Of a DNA stretch of 64,000 nucleotides, positions 15,787-25,128 are shown piece after piece (the first letter of the stretch is position 1; the number at the start of each line of letters is the position of its first letter). Source of the stretch: Amphritea pacifica (lineage in GTDB: Bacteria; Pseudomonadota; Gammaproteobacteria; Pseudomonadales; Balneatricaceae). The stretch is from the NCBI RefSeq assembly GCF_016924145.1, contig NZ_JAFFZO010000030.1, forward strand, positions 1-64,000, in the 5' to 3' direction. Both the position numbers and the translations under genes were made by a program. The notes beneath the pieces were generated by a model, which did no database searches, was not told the origin of the DNA, and saw only the letters and a program-made list of their open reading frames with translations.

Positions 15787-17240
15787 AGTGACTCCAGAAA
15801 TGTTAGTAAGGCGGCCCGCTCAGCGGTTGGCAGATTGATAACATGGTCACGGGAGGCCTGTGCTTCGCCGCCATGCCACAAAACCGCTTCAAGCAGGTTC
15901 CGGGCTCTGCCGTCGTGGAGGAAGTAGGTGTGTCCGTTGACGGTCTGGGTCAGCCCTATTCCCCACAGTGGCGGGGTTCGCCATTCACTGCCGCTGGCCA
16001 GGAATTCCGGCCGGTTATCGGCCAGCCCCTCGCCCATATCGTGCAGCAGCAGATCGCTGTAGGGCCAGATCAGCTGCGCTGACTGCTCCGGCATATCGGC
16101 GCGGCTAGCGGTTGTGAAACTGGGCTGGTGACAGGCGGCACAGCCACTCTGGTGAAATACCGCTTTGCCTTTTAACACCTGCGGTCTGGCAGCATCGGGG
16201 CGGGCGGGAGGCGCCAGATTGCGACTGTAAAACTCGACCAGTTTCACCATCTCTTCAGAGGCTTCAGCATTATCCTGTTGCGGGGTGTTACCATTGGGCT
16301 GTTTCAGGCAGTCCAACTGCTGTGCGGTACAATCGCCGGACGCTGAGGGAGCAAAGGGGGTTGAGATCCCCATGTCGCCATTGAACGCGCCCACTGCCTG
16401 CTGGATCAGGGTCGGGTTACCTGCTTTCCAGCCAAACCGGCCCAGCTCCTGCTGTTGGGTGAAGCTGTTCCAGACCCGGTTAGGGCGCCCGGAGATGCCA
16501 TCATTATCACGGTCCTCCGGATCCGACAGTGCTTCGATAGCGGTTGCGGGTAAGGCTTCCAGCAGGCCCAGCCCGATCATCGGCGGGGCGATACGGGGAG
16601 AGAGCAGCGTCTGGGGGTGCAGTGGACCGTAGCTGAGTTCGGTAATACTGTAGTCCGGCTTGCGCAGCTGTACCTGAGAGCCATCGGCCAGGGTGACGGT
16701 GGTTTCGCGATAGCTGATCACCATCCGCCCTTCTCCGGCCAGCCCGTTAATCGCCAGATCCTGCAACTGACCGCCGTAAGTGGGTTCAGGAATGACACCC
16801 ACTTTGCCGCTCTCAAGCAGTTGTCGCTGAGCATCGTTCTGGGGGGGAATACTCAGGCGCAGGAACATTGATACGGCGTTATCCTCAGGCCAGTTGGCTT
16901 CCGGAGGGTGGCCCCGGCCATCTTTCAGATGGCAACGCTGACAGGCCCGGGCATTGTACAGCGGCCCGAGACCATCGCTGGCGGTGGTCGAAGAGGGGGC
17001 CGGTACCCATATCTTCTTGAAGATGCCGTTACCCAGCTTAAAATTCAGCTCGTTCTCGAAGCTCATATTGGCCGAGCTTTGGGAGAACGCATCGGTATTG
17101 CGCTGCTTATGGTGCGTGGTACTGCCACCGGGGAGCGCTTCTCCCGGCTGAGGCTGGCTATAGTCCTGTGCCGCGGATGCCGCTGTCGTCATGAGGACTG
17201 CCGCCACTAAGAGGGGCAGTGAAAAATCTCTGCAGATCAT
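15783..17240 (-). CDS. Di-heme oxidoreductase (DUF1111), periplasmic
   Basis: 485 residues with a signal peptide (MICRDFSLPLLVAAVLMTTAASA). Two c-type heme motifs are visible, CQRCH at residue 100 and CAACH in the C-terminal third, as expected of the DUF1111/CxxCH 'thiol oxidoreductase' family distantly related to MauG. It sits 3 bp after imelysin and is translationally coupled to the next gene. A plausible role is redox cycling of iron, or electron transfer for the imelysin partners; this is inference from gene order. Confidence 0.87.
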   Translation of the reverse strand: MICRDFSLPLLVAAVLMTTAASAAQDYSQPQPGEALPGGSTTHHKQRNTDAFSQSSANMSFENELNFKLGNGIFKKIWVPAPSSTTASDGLGPLYNARACQRCHLKDGRGHPPEANWPEDNAVSMFLRLSIPPQNDAQRQLLESGKVGVIPEPTYGGQLQDLAINGLAGEGRMVISYRETTVTLADGSQVQLRKPDYSITELSYGPLHPQTLLSPRIAPPMIGLGLLEALPATAIEALSDPEDRDNDGISGRPNRVWNSFTQQQELGRFGWKAGNPTLIQQAVGAFNGDMGISTPFAPSASGDCTAQQLDCLKQPNGNTPQQDNAEASEEMVKLVEFYSRNLAPPARPDAARPQVLKGKAVFHQSGCAACHQPSFTTASRADMPEQSAQLIWPYSDLLLHDMGEGLADNRPEFLASGSEWRTPPLWGIGLTQTVNGHTYFLHDGRARNLLEAVLWHGGEAQASRDHVINLPTAERAALLTFLESL

Positions 17241-17243
17241 CGT

Positions 17244-18521
17244 TTACTCCAGAACCTGTGCCGGGTTATCCAGGCTATCCGAGCCTTCCAGCTGAACCTG
17301 GTCCAGCTTCAGCTGACCGATAATCTCTTCGATGGCACGGGTCTCTTCGGTGAGGGCATCAACAAAATTCTGTACCAGTTGGTTTCCTGCGGTGTTGCCC
17401 ACGCCGATCAACACATCGAAGGTCTCGCCCTGAACGGCGCGATCCACCATCGCCTGAGCGGCCTCTTCGGTGGCCTGTAGCTTAGCCTGCATATTTGCAT
17501 CGGCGGCGGCTGCCTGAGCGGCAACATAGGCAGATAAACCGGGGCCTTCAACCGTTGAACCGTCGATCCGGGTATAGCTGCCCTGATACACATTACGGAT
17601 CCCTTTGGCATCGTAATAATGGGACCAGTGGGTGTTGTCAGAGAAGCAGTCATGCTCCTCTTCCGGGTCGTGCAGCATCAGCCCCAGCTTGGTCCGCTCG
17701 CCTGCCAGCTCGCCATAGGCCAGGCTGCCCATGCCGGTCAGAATGGTGGCAATAGCGGCGTTATCATCCTTCTTCAGCAGTTGTTGCCGGGCAGTCCCCC
17801 GGGCTTTCCAGTTATCCACCATCTCCTGCAGATCGGCTATCAACAGCTGAGTCGCCGCCTGCAGGTAGTCCCGGCGCCGCTCACAGTGTCCGCCGGTGCA
17901 GTGTTCCAGACTGTAATCGGATGCCGGACGGTTGCCTGCGCCCGGGTTGGTTCCGTTCAGATCCTGACCCCAAAGAAGAAACTCTATCGCGTGGTATCCG
18001 GTGGCGACATTGGCTTCTATGCCATCGATCTCATGCAGCGTGTTTGCCAGCAGTTCAGGAGTGATGTCAGTGGCATCGATCTGTGTGCCACCGACCCGCA
18101 GGGATGTGTTGGCAATCACATTGGCGCGGTATTGGGTATTTTCGTCTGAAGCGTCGCCATAATAAGTGCTGTCAACATAGTCGATCAGGCCCTCATCCAG
18201 TGGCCATGAATTAACCCGTCCCTCCCAGTCATCAACGATAGGGTTGCCAAAACGGTAGGCTTCTGATTGCTGGTAGGGAACCCGGGCTGCTTTCCAGGCA
18301 GCGCGAGCCTGTGCGAGGGTAGTTGCGTCCGGATGTTGCAGCAGCGCATCGATACTGGCCTGCAGATTTCTCGCTCCAGTGAGGGCATCTTCATAGGTTG
18401 CCAGGGCGATATCGGCATAGGTGGTAATGACCTGTGAGGTTGTCGGCGCTGCGGCGAATGTTGTGGAGCAGCTAAAGGTGGCGGCCAGAACGGCTGCAGA
18501 AACAATGGATTTGACGCGCAT
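17244..18521 (-). CDS. Imelysin (IrpA/ICMP-type iron-regulated protein)
   Basis: From ATG 18521 (CAGGAG upstream) this is 425 residues with a signal peptide ending near FAAAP. The imelysin motif GYHAIE is at residues 175-180 within ATGYHAIEFLLWGQDLNGTNPGAG, giving the conserved His and Glu. Homologues (IrpA of cyanobacteria, IcmP of Pseudomonas) are iron-repressed, membrane- or periplasm-associated and needed under iron limitation. It is the first gene of the operon, behind a Fur-like site. A longer frame to 18563 would include the promoter and is rejected. Confidence 0.9.
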   Translation of the reverse strand: MRVKSIVSAAVLAATFSCSTTFAAAPTTSQVITTYADIALATYEDALTGARNLQASIDALLQHPDATTLAQARAAWKAARVPYQQSEAYRFGNPIVDDWEGRVNSWPLDEGLIDYVDSTYYGDASDENTQYRANVIANTSLRVGGTQIDATDITPELLANTLHEIDGIEANVATGYHAIEFLLWGQDLNGTNPGAGNRPASDYSLEHCTGGHCERRRDYLQAATQLLIADLQEMVDNWKARGTARQQLLKKDDNAAIATILTGMGSLAYGELAGERTKLGLMLHDPEEEHDCFSDNTHWSHYYDAKGIRNVYQGSYTRIDGSTVEGPGLSAYVAAQAAAADANMQAKLQATEEAAQAMVDRAVQGETFDVLIGVGNTAGNQLVQNFVDALTEETRAIEEIIGQLKLDQVQLEGSDSLDNPAQVLE

Positions 18522-18564
18522 AGAGAGGCTCCTGGAAGTAGAATTCAGGAGATGGTAATACAAA

Positions 18565-18585
18565 CAAGAATGATTCGCAATAAGG
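18565..18585 (-). promoter_or_regulatory. Candidate Fur box
   Basis: The minus strand reads TTATTGCGAATCATTCTTG, resembling the second half of the Fur consensus (GATAATCATTATC; 9 of 13 positions). It lies about 45-65 bp upstream of the imelysin start, a normal operator position, in front of an operon whose family is iron-regulated. Confidence 0.45.
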
Positions 18586-18606
18586 TTTGTGCTAATGCAC
18601 TTAACG

Positions 18607-18632
18607 CGGGAGCCGGTTCTGGCCGGCTCCCG
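18607..18632. terminator. Strong hairpin after the peroxiredoxin gene
   Basis: CGGGAGCCGG and CCGGCTCCCG form a perfect 10-bp stem with a 6-nt loop, 8 bp beyond the stop of the peroxiredoxin gene. No T tract follows on the minus strand, so it may protect the 3' end or act as a weak terminator. Confidence 0.45.
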
Positions 18633-18640
18633 TTGCTGTG

Positions 18641-19372
18641 CTAAGCGAAGTAACGTTCCAGGTCGTCTGCGCCACCGATGCGCTGACCATCGATAAACAC
18701 CTGCGGCGTAGTGCCCTGACCACTGATTGCGGCGAGTGAGCTGTAGCTCAGACCGTGACTGCCCAGTTCCACCTCTTCGTAGCTGAAACCCCGCTCCTGT
18801 AACAGTTTCTTCGCCCGGATACAGTGTGGGCAGCCTGGTTTGGTCAGTATGCTGACCCGTTTGGGCTGTTCAGCGGTTGGGTTGATGTAGTTCAGCATGG
18901 TATCGGCATCGGAGACCTGGAACGGATCGCCCGGCAGATCCGGCTCGATAAACTGCTTTTCGATCACGCCATCCACCACCAGCATAGAGTAGCGCCAGCT
19001 GCGTTTGCCAAAGCCGATATCATCTTTATCGACCAGCATCTCCATACCCGCCGCGAACTCACCATTGCCGTCCGGGATAAACGTAATATTTTCAGCCGCC
19101 TGATCGCCCTGCCAGGCGTTCATGACAAAGGTATCGTTAACCGAGATGCAGATGATGCTGTCAACTCCCTCCTTCGCAAAAACCGGGGCCAGCTCGTTAT
19201 AACGGGGCAGATGGGTGGTTGAGCAGATGGGTGTAAAGGCTCCCGGCAGAGCAAAAACAACCACTTTCTTACCGGCGAACAGTTCACTGGTGGTGACATC
19301 CACCCACTGATTATTTTGCTGAGTGTGAAACGTGACCTGAGGAACTTTCTGACCTTCTCTGTTAGTAAGCAT
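18641..19372 (-). CDS. Peroxiredoxin 5-glutaredoxin fusion
   Basis: From ATG 19372 the product has 243 residues. Residues 1-165 are a Prx5-type peroxiredoxin with the peroxidatic cysteine C50 in PGAFTPICSTTHLP; residues 170-243 are a glutaredoxin with active site C181PHC184 and the GSH-binding TTPQVFIDG and GGADDLER segments. Such hybrids (as in Haemophilus and Vibrio) reduce peroxides with glutathione in a single polypeptide. The gene is monocistronic and divergent from nhaB. The longer frame from 19429 has no support. Confidence 0.92.
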   Translation of the reverse strand: MLTNREGQKVPQVTFHTQQNNQWVDVTTSELFAGKKVVVFALPGAFTPICSTTHLPRYNELAPVFAKEGVDSIICISVNDTFVMNAWQGDQAAENITFIPDGNGEFAAGMEMLVDKDDIGFGKRSWRYSMLVVDGVIEKQFIEPDLPGDPFQVSDADTMLNYINPTAEQPKRVSILTKPGCPHCIRAKKLLQERGFSYEEVELGSHGLSYSSLAAISGQGTTPQVFIDGQRIGGADDLERYFA

Positions 19373-19627
19373 TCTGTGTATTCCTGAAAAGTAGTAGTGA
19401 TTCGATAGAGAGATAATGTCAAAATACATAAGGTTAATAAAATTAATTAATTTTAATGTATTGATAGCTATTCGCTAATTGAAGCGTTTGTCTTTTTTCA
19501 CTCATCTGAGCATTCTGCTGTTTTTGGTCATAGTGATTGATCGAGATGCTGGTTTAAGATCGGTGCATAAATTAAAGTGAGCCTTGCTTAGCGCAAGCTG
19601 TGATATCCACCTTTCCGGAATAGGTTA

Positions 19628-21136
19628 ATGAGCAACTTCCGTCCTTTTATGCAGGCTGTTTACAGCAACTTTCTGGGGCACTCCCCCAGTTGGTATAAGC
19701 AGCTAATACTGGCTTTTCTGATTGCTAACCCTCTGATTGATCTGTTGTTAGGCCCGGTCGTCAGCGGCTGGTTGCTGATCTTTGAGTTTATCTTTACCCT
19801 GGCGATGGCGCTGAAATGTTATCCGCTGCAACCGGGCGGGCTGCTGGCGATGGAAGCGGTGATTATCCATCTGTCAGAGCCCAGCCATGTGTATGATGAG
19901 ATTGCCGCTAATCTGCCGGTGATTCTGCTACTGATGTTCATGGTGGCCGGGATCTACTTCATGAAAGGGATGCTGCTGTTTGTGTTCACCAAGCTCTTGC
20001 TGAATGTACGTAATAAGACCGCACTGTCGCTGCTGTTTACGCTGATGGGGGCGGTGCTGTCAGCGTTTCTGGATGCCTTGACGGTGACCGCGGTGCTGAT
20101 CAGCTCGGCGGTCGGGTTTTATGCGATCTATCACCGGGTGGTGTCCGGTAGCCATCCGGATATGGATCACGATCACTCCAACGATGATAACCTGCATGAG
20201 GACCATCGCATGGAGCTGGATGAGTTCCGTGCTTTTCTGCGTAGTCTGCTGATGCATGGCGCGGTAGGAACTGCGCTGGGGGGGGTGAGTACTCTGGTCG
20301 GTGAACCACAGAACCTGCTGATCGGTGAAAAGATGGGCTGGCACTTTATTGAATTTTTCATCAATGTCGCTCCGGTCTCAATGCCGGTTCTGATCTGTGG
20401 CCTGTTAACCACGGTGGTGCTGGAGAAGACCGGCTGGTTTGGTTATGGCGCACGGATTCCGCAGCCGGTCTTTGAAATTCTCAGGGAGTTCGATGAGCAG
20501 GAGCAGGTCAGTTGGGGATTTAAGGAAAAATCTGAGCTGTATATTCAGTTTGCCGTGGCGCTGTTTCTGATTCTGGCGCTGGCCTTTCACCTGGCGGAGG
20601 TCGGCGTGATCGGTCTCACGGTGATTATTCTGCTGACCAGTCTCAACGGTGTCACTGAGGAGCATCGCATTGGCCGGGCATTTGAAGAAGCGTTGCCGTT
20701 TACCGCGCTGCTGGTGGTGTTTTTTACCATCGTCTCGGTGATTCATGATCAGCACCTGTTTACGCCGGTGATTGAGGCGGTGCTGGCGCAGGATCTTCGC
20801 AGTCAGCCGGTGATGTTCTTTATCGCTAACGGGCTGTTATCGGCCATCAGTGATAATGTGTTTGTCGCCACGGTGTATATCAACGAGGTGGCCAGTGCTT
20901 TTGAAGCCGGGCGCATCAGTCGCGAGCACTTTGATACCCTGGCGATCGCTATCAATACCGGTACTAACCTGCCGAGTGTCGCTACCCCCAACGGTCAGGC
21001 GGCGTTTCTGTTTCTGCTGACCTCAGCGATTGCGCCGTTGATCCGCTTGTCTTATATGCGCATGGTGATCATGGCGCTGCCCTACACTATTGTGCTGAGT
21101 GGGACCGGTTTGTTGTCGGTGTGGTATCTGATCTGA
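19628..21136 (+). CDS. nhaB: Na+/H+ antiporter NhaB
   Basis: 502 residues, near the 513 of E. coli NhaB, with about twelve hydrophobic helices. The N-terminus ([25 protein letters not shown]), the loop [26 protein letters not shown] and the late [37 protein letters not shown] segment are diagnostic. It exports Na+ in exchange for H+ in the inner membrane, which fits a marine lifestyle. Its last 50 bp overlap the convergent small ORF at 21087. Confidence 0.95.
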   Translation: MSNFRPFMQAVYSNFLGHSPSWYKQLILAFLIANPLIDLLLGPVVSGWLLIFEFIFTLAMALKCYPLQPGGLLAMEAVIIHLSEPSHVYDEIAANLPVILLLMFMVAGIYFMKGMLLFVFTKLLLNVRNKTALSLLFTLMGAVLSAFLDALTVTAVLISSAVGFYAIYHRVVSGSHPDMDHDHSNDDNLHEDHRMELDEFRAFLRSLLMHGAVGTALGGVSTLVGEPQNLLIGEKMGWHFIEFFINVAPVSMPVLICGLLTTVVLEKTGWFGYGARIPQPVFEILREFDEQEQVSWGFKEKSELYIQFAVALFLILALAFHLAEVGVIGLTVIILLTSLNGVTEEHRIGRAFEEALPFTALLVVFFTIVSVIHDQHLFTPVIEAVLAQDLRSQPVMFFIANGLLSAISDNVFVATVYINEVASAFEAGRISREHFDTLAIAINTGTNLPSVATPNGQAAFLFLLTSAIAPLIRLSYMRMVIMALPYTIVLSGTGLLSVWYLI

Positions 21137-21365
21137 ACAGCATGTGCCAAAGTCGTTGTAGTGCCGATGACTGTTCTGTGGCTGCTATCGGTTCTTTCGT
21201 CGATGCCGTTGTAAGCGCCTTGCGCTGTTGACGGCGAAGCTCCCTGAGTTCCCAGGCCAGATTGGCTTTGGTGGCAAAATCGCTCTGCTCTCGGCTGTTA
21301 AGCTGTGTTCGTCTGAGGGTGGTACTGCTAAGCTTTTTGTGGCTGGTTTTGGGCGAGCTGCACAT
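21087..21365 (-). CDS. Small basic hypothetical protein
   Basis: 92 residues from ATG 21365, preceded by a strong GGAGG eight bases upstream, which is the main reason to accept it. The protein is hydrophilic, with a helical, Arg/Lys-rich middle ([18 protein letters not shown]) and a polar tail; no family is recognised. It lies downstream of copA on the same strand (98 bp) and could be co-transcribed with it, though nothing ties it to copper. Its last 50 bp overlap the end of nhaB on the other strand. Confidence 0.5.
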   Translation of the reverse strand: MCSSPKTSHKKLSSTTLRRTQLNSREQSDFATKANLAWELRELRRQQRKALTTASTKEPIAATEQSSALQRLWHMLFRSDTTPTTNRSHSAQ

Positions 21366-21462
21366 GGGGCTATCCTCCGATATTGATAGCCCCAGTATTG
21401 AACAGCGAGCTGAAATAAACCTGAAAACCCTGCTCTTTGCGGTTTTGCCTGAGGCCGCCTGG

Positions 21463-23676
21463 TTATTTAGCCGATGAAGGCTTAAACAGGCGCAGCCGGT
21501 TAGCATTACTGACCACGGTGACCGATGAAAACGCCATCGCAGCACCGGCAATCACCGGGCTGAGTAACAGGCCGGTAAAGGGGAACAGAATACCTGCCGC
21601 CACCGGAATCCCCAGTGTGTTGTAGATAAAGGCTCCAAACAGGTTCTGACGGATATTGCTCAGGGTCGCCCGTGACAGTTCAATCGCATCGGCGACTGAG
21701 TGCAGGCTGTTGCGGATCAGTACCATATCAGCGCTTTCAATTGCCACATCGGTACCGTTACCAATAGCGAAACCAACATCGGCCCGGGCCAGTGCCGGTG
21801 CGTCGTTGATGCCGTCACCGCACATGGCAACGTGATCGCCCCGCTGCTGTAGCTTCTCAATCTCTTTCGCTTTATCTTCGGGCATCACTCCGGCAATAAA
21901 GTTATCCACAGCCACCTGCTGAGCCACTGCCGCGGCGGTATGAGGGTTATCGCCGGTGATCATCACGACGGTTATGCCCATCTGTTTCAGTCGGCTGATA
22001 GCCGCGATAGAGTCCTTGCGGATCGGGTCAGCAATGGCGATTAAACCGGCTACCTGGCCATCAAAGGCAATATACACCGGGGTTTTCGCCTGCTCTGCCA
22101 GCGTCTGCGCCTGGTTTTCGAAGGTGGAGAAGTCGATATTCTGCTCCTCCATCCAGGCGCTGTTCCCCAGCGTGACGGCGATGCCCTCAACCAGGCCTGA
22201 GGCCCCTCGTCCACTATGAGCCTGAAAGTTTGTCACCGGACTAAGACTGATGTTTTGCGCCTGAGCATGACGGACAATGGCTTCTGCCAGCGGGTGTTCT
22301 GAGACCGCTTCCAGTGATGCCGCTAACTGCAGCAGTTGCGGATGGGAGCCGGACAGGTCGGTTACCTGGGGTGAGCCTTCGGTAATGGTGCCGGTTTTAT
22401 CCAGTACCAGAGTCTCCAGTTGAGAGGCGCTTTGCAGTGCCTGGCCGTTGCGGATCAGAATACCGTATTCTGCGGCTTTACCCACCCCCACCATCACTGA
22501 CATCGGTGTTGCCAGGCCGAGCGCGCAGGGACAGGCGATAATCAGCACGGTCATGGCGGTGACCAGCATATACGCCAGTTGAGGTTCAGGGCCGACCAGA
22601 TACCAGATCAGTGCGGTTACAATACTGCAGAGGATGACTACCGGCACAAAAACCGCCGCGACCGTGTCAGCCATCCGGGAGATCTCCGGTTTACTCGCCT
22701 GGGCCTGCTTCACCATCTCGATGATCCGGCTGAGGGCGGTTTCGCTACCGACTTTTTCGGCTTTAACCATCAGGGTGCCGGACTTGTTCAGGGTGCCGGC
22801 GCTGACACTGTCGCCGACCGCTTTGCTCACCGGTAGTGGTTCGCCGCTGAGCATCGACTCGTCGATCAGGCTGCTGCCCTCCTCGACAATCGCGTCTACC
22901 GGAATCTGTTCGCCGGGGCGAATGCGCAGAAGGTCACCGCTTTGCACCAGTTCCAGAGGCAGTTCCACCTCCTTCTCATTGCGTATTACACGCGCGGTTT
23001 TAGGCTGCAGGTTGAGTAGTCGCTCGACCGCTTCAGAGGTTTTGCCCCGGGCGCGGATCTCCATCGCCAGGCCGAAGTTCACCAGACCGATAATCATCGC
23101 GCTGGCTTCAAAATAGAGATGGCGCGACCCCTCCGGTAACATCTCTGGAAACAGAACCACGGCGGTGGAGAACAGCCATGCCGCTCCGGTTCCCAGTGCG
23201 ATCAGGCTATCCATGTTGGCCGAACCATGTTTCAGCGCGTTCCACGCGCCGCTGAAAAAGTGCCGTCCCGGGAACAGCAAAATCCCCAGAGTTAACAGAC
23301 CGACCACGCCCCAGATAACCTGATCCTGAGATGTGCGGATGCTCATATCGCCCATCATCATGCCTGCGATCATTAGCGGGATGCCCACACCCAGTGCCAG
23401 CAGTGTATTGCGGATATGCTGTTTGTACTGTGCTGCCTGCTGGGCTTTCTGGCGTGCGCGATCTTCCGCCTCATTGCTGGCCAGACGCCCCCGGTAGCCG
23501 ATCTCTGACAGGGCGGAGATCAGATGATCGCTGCTGATGTTGCCCTCGACGTTGAGGCGTCTCTGGGGGAAATCCACGGAGGCCTGTTCTACATCCGGCA
23601 GTGCGCTGATCCCTTTTTCAATCTTTTTGACGCAACCGGCGCAGGTCACGTTTTCTAATAACAGTGTGGTAGTCAT
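21463..23676 (-). CDS. copA: Copper-exporting P1B-type ATPase
   Basis: 737 residues with one N-terminal heavy-metal-associated domain (C12AGC15), the membrane metal motif C382PC384, the phosphorylation site D426KTGT, the SEHPLAEAI nucleotide-domain motif and GDGINDAPAL. The CPC motif with late YN (FIYNTLGIP) and MAFSSVTVVSNANRLRL in the last helices indicates Cu(I) specificity. It pumps copper from cytoplasm to periplasm. It is divergent from the small Cys/His-rich gene and cueR, and is controlled by the MerR-type promoter at 23710. Confidence 0.95.
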   Translation of the reverse strand: MTTTLLLENVTCAGCVKKIEKGISALPDVEQASVDFPQRRLNVEGNISSDHLISALSEIGYRGRLASNEAEDRARQKAQQAAQYKQHIRNTLLALGVGIPLMIAGMMMGDMSIRTSQDQVIWGVVGLLTLGILLFPGRHFFSGAWNALKHGSANMDSLIALGTGAAWLFSTAVVLFPEMLPEGSRHLYFEASAMIIGLVNFGLAMEIRARGKTSEAVERLLNLQPKTARVIRNEKEVELPLELVQSGDLLRIRPGEQIPVDAIVEEGSSLIDESMLSGEPLPVSKAVGDSVSAGTLNKSGTLMVKAEKVGSETALSRIIEMVKQAQASKPEISRMADTVAAVFVPVVILCSIVTALIWYLVGPEPQLAYMLVTAMTVLIIACPCALGLATPMSVMVGVGKAAEYGILIRNGQALQSASQLETLVLDKTGTITEGSPQVTDLSGSHPQLLQLAASLEAVSEHPLAEAIVRHAQAQNISLSPVTNFQAHSGRGASGLVEGIAVTLGNSAWMEEQNIDFSTFENQAQTLAEQAKTPVYIAFDGQVAGLIAIADPIRKDSIAAISRLKQMGITVVMITGDNPHTAAAVAQQVAVDNFIAGVMPEDKAKEIEKLQQRGDHVAMCGDGINDAPALARADVGFAIGNGTDVAIESADMVLIRNSLHSVADAIELSRATLSNIRQNLFGAFIYNTLGIPVAAGILFPFTGLLLSPVIAGAAMAFSSVTVVSNANRLRLFKPSSAK

Positions 23677-23709
23677 GACTCATCTCGCATAACGGTTCTT
23701 TCTATTTAC

Positions 23710-23740
23710 AGGTTAGAGCTTCCAGTCGCTGTAAGGTCAA
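23710..23740 (-). promoter_or_regulatory. CueR-type promoter/operator of copA
   Basis: On the minus strand TTGACC (-35) and TAACCT (-10) are separated by 19 bp, the over-long spacer characteristic of MerR-family promoters. Within it lies the near-palindrome CTTACAG-CGA-CTGGAAG (one mismatch pair). The site is 34 bp upstream of the copA start. CueR encoded at 24228 is the obvious regulator. Confidence 0.8.
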
Positions 23741-23831
23741 CTGCTGGTGGACAAGAAAGTTGCTTTTTTTTTGCCAACAGGCGAATCTGTAGCGGGTAAA
23801 GTTAAATGTAGATGAGAATCTGGTTGTTGTG

Positions 23832-24179
23832 ATGTTGTATCGAGCCCTGTTAATCCTGCTGCTGAGTGTGATGGCTGTGAATCCGGCGATCTCCGCTGGA
23901 GTGCCTGTTGTTGCCGCGCATTCGCAGATGGGCTGTCATGGTGATAACTGTGATATGCACAGCGCTGATATGACAGACTCTGCGCTGAACAGTGCCGACT
24001 GTTGCGATGCAGAGATGCCCGATTGCTGTTTGCAGCTGGCAGCGCTGTTTATAATGCCGACCGGTTTTCAATCTATTTCATCCTCCCGAGTCCAGCCTGG
24101 CTGGTCACTCCGCGGTTACCTTTCCGCTATCCCTCCTCCGCTCTACCACCCTCCCCGGCCAATGCGCCAGTCTGTTTGA
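23832..24179 (+). CDS. Small secreted Cys/His/Met-rich protein of the copper cluster
   Basis: About 115 residues: signal peptide (MLYRALLILLLSVMAVNPAISAG), then a short segment packed with possible copper ligands (HSQMGCHGDNCDMHSADM, followed by DCCDAEMPDCC), a second hydrophobic stretch and a Pro-rich tail ending PPPLYHPPRPMRQSV. The layout recalls DUF2946-like periplasmic proteins found in metal-resistance clusters, but the exact family is uncertain. A role in binding periplasmic copper is inferred from residues and from its place between copA and cueR. Confidence 0.65.
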   Translation: MLYRALLILLLSVMAVNPAISAGVPVVAAHSQMGCHGDNCDMHSADMTDSALNSADCCDAEMPDCCLQLAALFIMPTGFQSISSSRVQPGWSLRGYLSAIPPPLYHPPRPMRQSV

Positions 24180-24227
24180 TACGCTCATGGAATAATCGCT
24201 GTTTGTTAAAGATTGCCGGAGTTGATT

Positions 24228-24641
24228 ATGAATATTTCTCAGGCCGCAGCCGCCACTGGACTGACCAGTAAAACGATTCGCTTTTATGAGCAGCAAGGTG
24301 TTATTCCCCCGGCTGCACGCTCTGCGAATGGTTACCGGATCTACAGTGCAGAGCAACTGGAAAGCCTGCGTTTTATTAAGCGGGCCCGGGATCTGGGATT
24401 CTCGCTCGATGAGAGCCGGGAGTTACTGCAGTTATCTCAGGATCCCTCCCGTACCAGTGCCAGTGTCAAACAGAAAGCAGAATTGCAGATACAGCGGATC
24501 GATCAGCAGATTGAGTCGTTGCAGCAGATGCGGGCAATACTGGAAAGTGCCGCCCGTGAGTGCCGCGGTGACGATGGTGCTGAATGCCCGATCCTTGACC
24601 AGTTAAATGGCGTGACTGTCGATAACGAGAGTCCGGAGTAA
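24228..24641 (+). CDS. cueR: Copper-responsive MerR-family regulator
   Basis: From ATG 24228 the product is 137 residues: winged HTH (MNISQAAAATGLTSKTIRFYEQQGVI), helical linker, and the metal loop C112-x7-C120, the same numbering as the Cu(I) ligands of E. coli CueR. Cu(I) binding lets CueR twist the 19-bp-spaced copA promoter and activate it. DUF411 and cytochrome genes follow within 6 bp and are probably co-transcribed. Confidence 0.93.
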   Translation: MNISQAAAATGLTSKTIRFYEQQGVIPPAARSANGYRIYSAEQLESLRFIKRARDLGFSLDESRELLQLSQDPSRTSASVKQKAELQIQRIDQQIESLQQMRAILESAARECRGDDGAECPILDQLNGVTVDNESPE

Positions 24642-24647
24642 TAAAAG

Positions 24648-25127
24648 ATGAAAAAACTGATACTGATGGTGGCAGTCCTGTCTGGCCTGTCACTGAATGG
24701 CTATGCCGGCGATCCGGTGTGGCTGCAGGGTAAAACCGATCAGCAATATGAGATCACCGTGTACCGCAATGCCTCCTGTGGTTGCTGTAAGGGCTGGATC
24801 AGCCACCTCAAAGATCACAACTTCAGCGTTAAAGATGTGGTGGTGAATGATGTGAATTCGCATAAGCAGCGTCTGGGTGTCCCCGCTAAAGCTGCCTCCT
24901 GTCATACTGCTGAAGTGAATGGCAAGGTAATTGAGGGGCACGTGCCTGCGCAGGATATAAAACGTTTGCTGGCCAGCGAAAACGATATTCAGCTGCTGGC
25001 GGTGCCTGGTATGCCTTCCGGTGGCCCGGGCATGGATACTGAGGGTGCGCGCAGGGATGCTTTCACTGTTTATTCAATGGATAGCCAGAACCGGGTTGGC
25101 AGTTTCAGTCACTATGCAGATTATTAA
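24648..25127 (+). CDS. DUF411 periplasmic metal-binding protein
   Basis: 159 residues with a signal peptide (cleavage near GYAGDP). The DUF411 core is clear: ITVYRNASCGCCKGWISHL (C44, C46, C47), VPAKAASCHTAEVNGKVIEGHVPAQDIKRLL and LAVPGMPSGGPGM. The family is a thioredoxin-like fold found beside copper-resistance genes and thought to bind copper. It starts 6 bp after cueR and ends 1 bp before the cytochrome gene, so these form one transcript. Confidence 0.9.
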   Translation: MKKLILMVAVLSGLSLNGYAGDPVWLQGKTDQQYEITVYRNASCGCCKGWISHLKDHNFSVKDVVVNDVNSHKQRLGVPAKAASCHTAEVNGKVIEGHVPAQDIKRLLASENDIQLLAVPGMPSGGPGMDTEGARRDAFTVYSMDSQNRVGSFSHYADY

Positions 25128-25128
25128 G

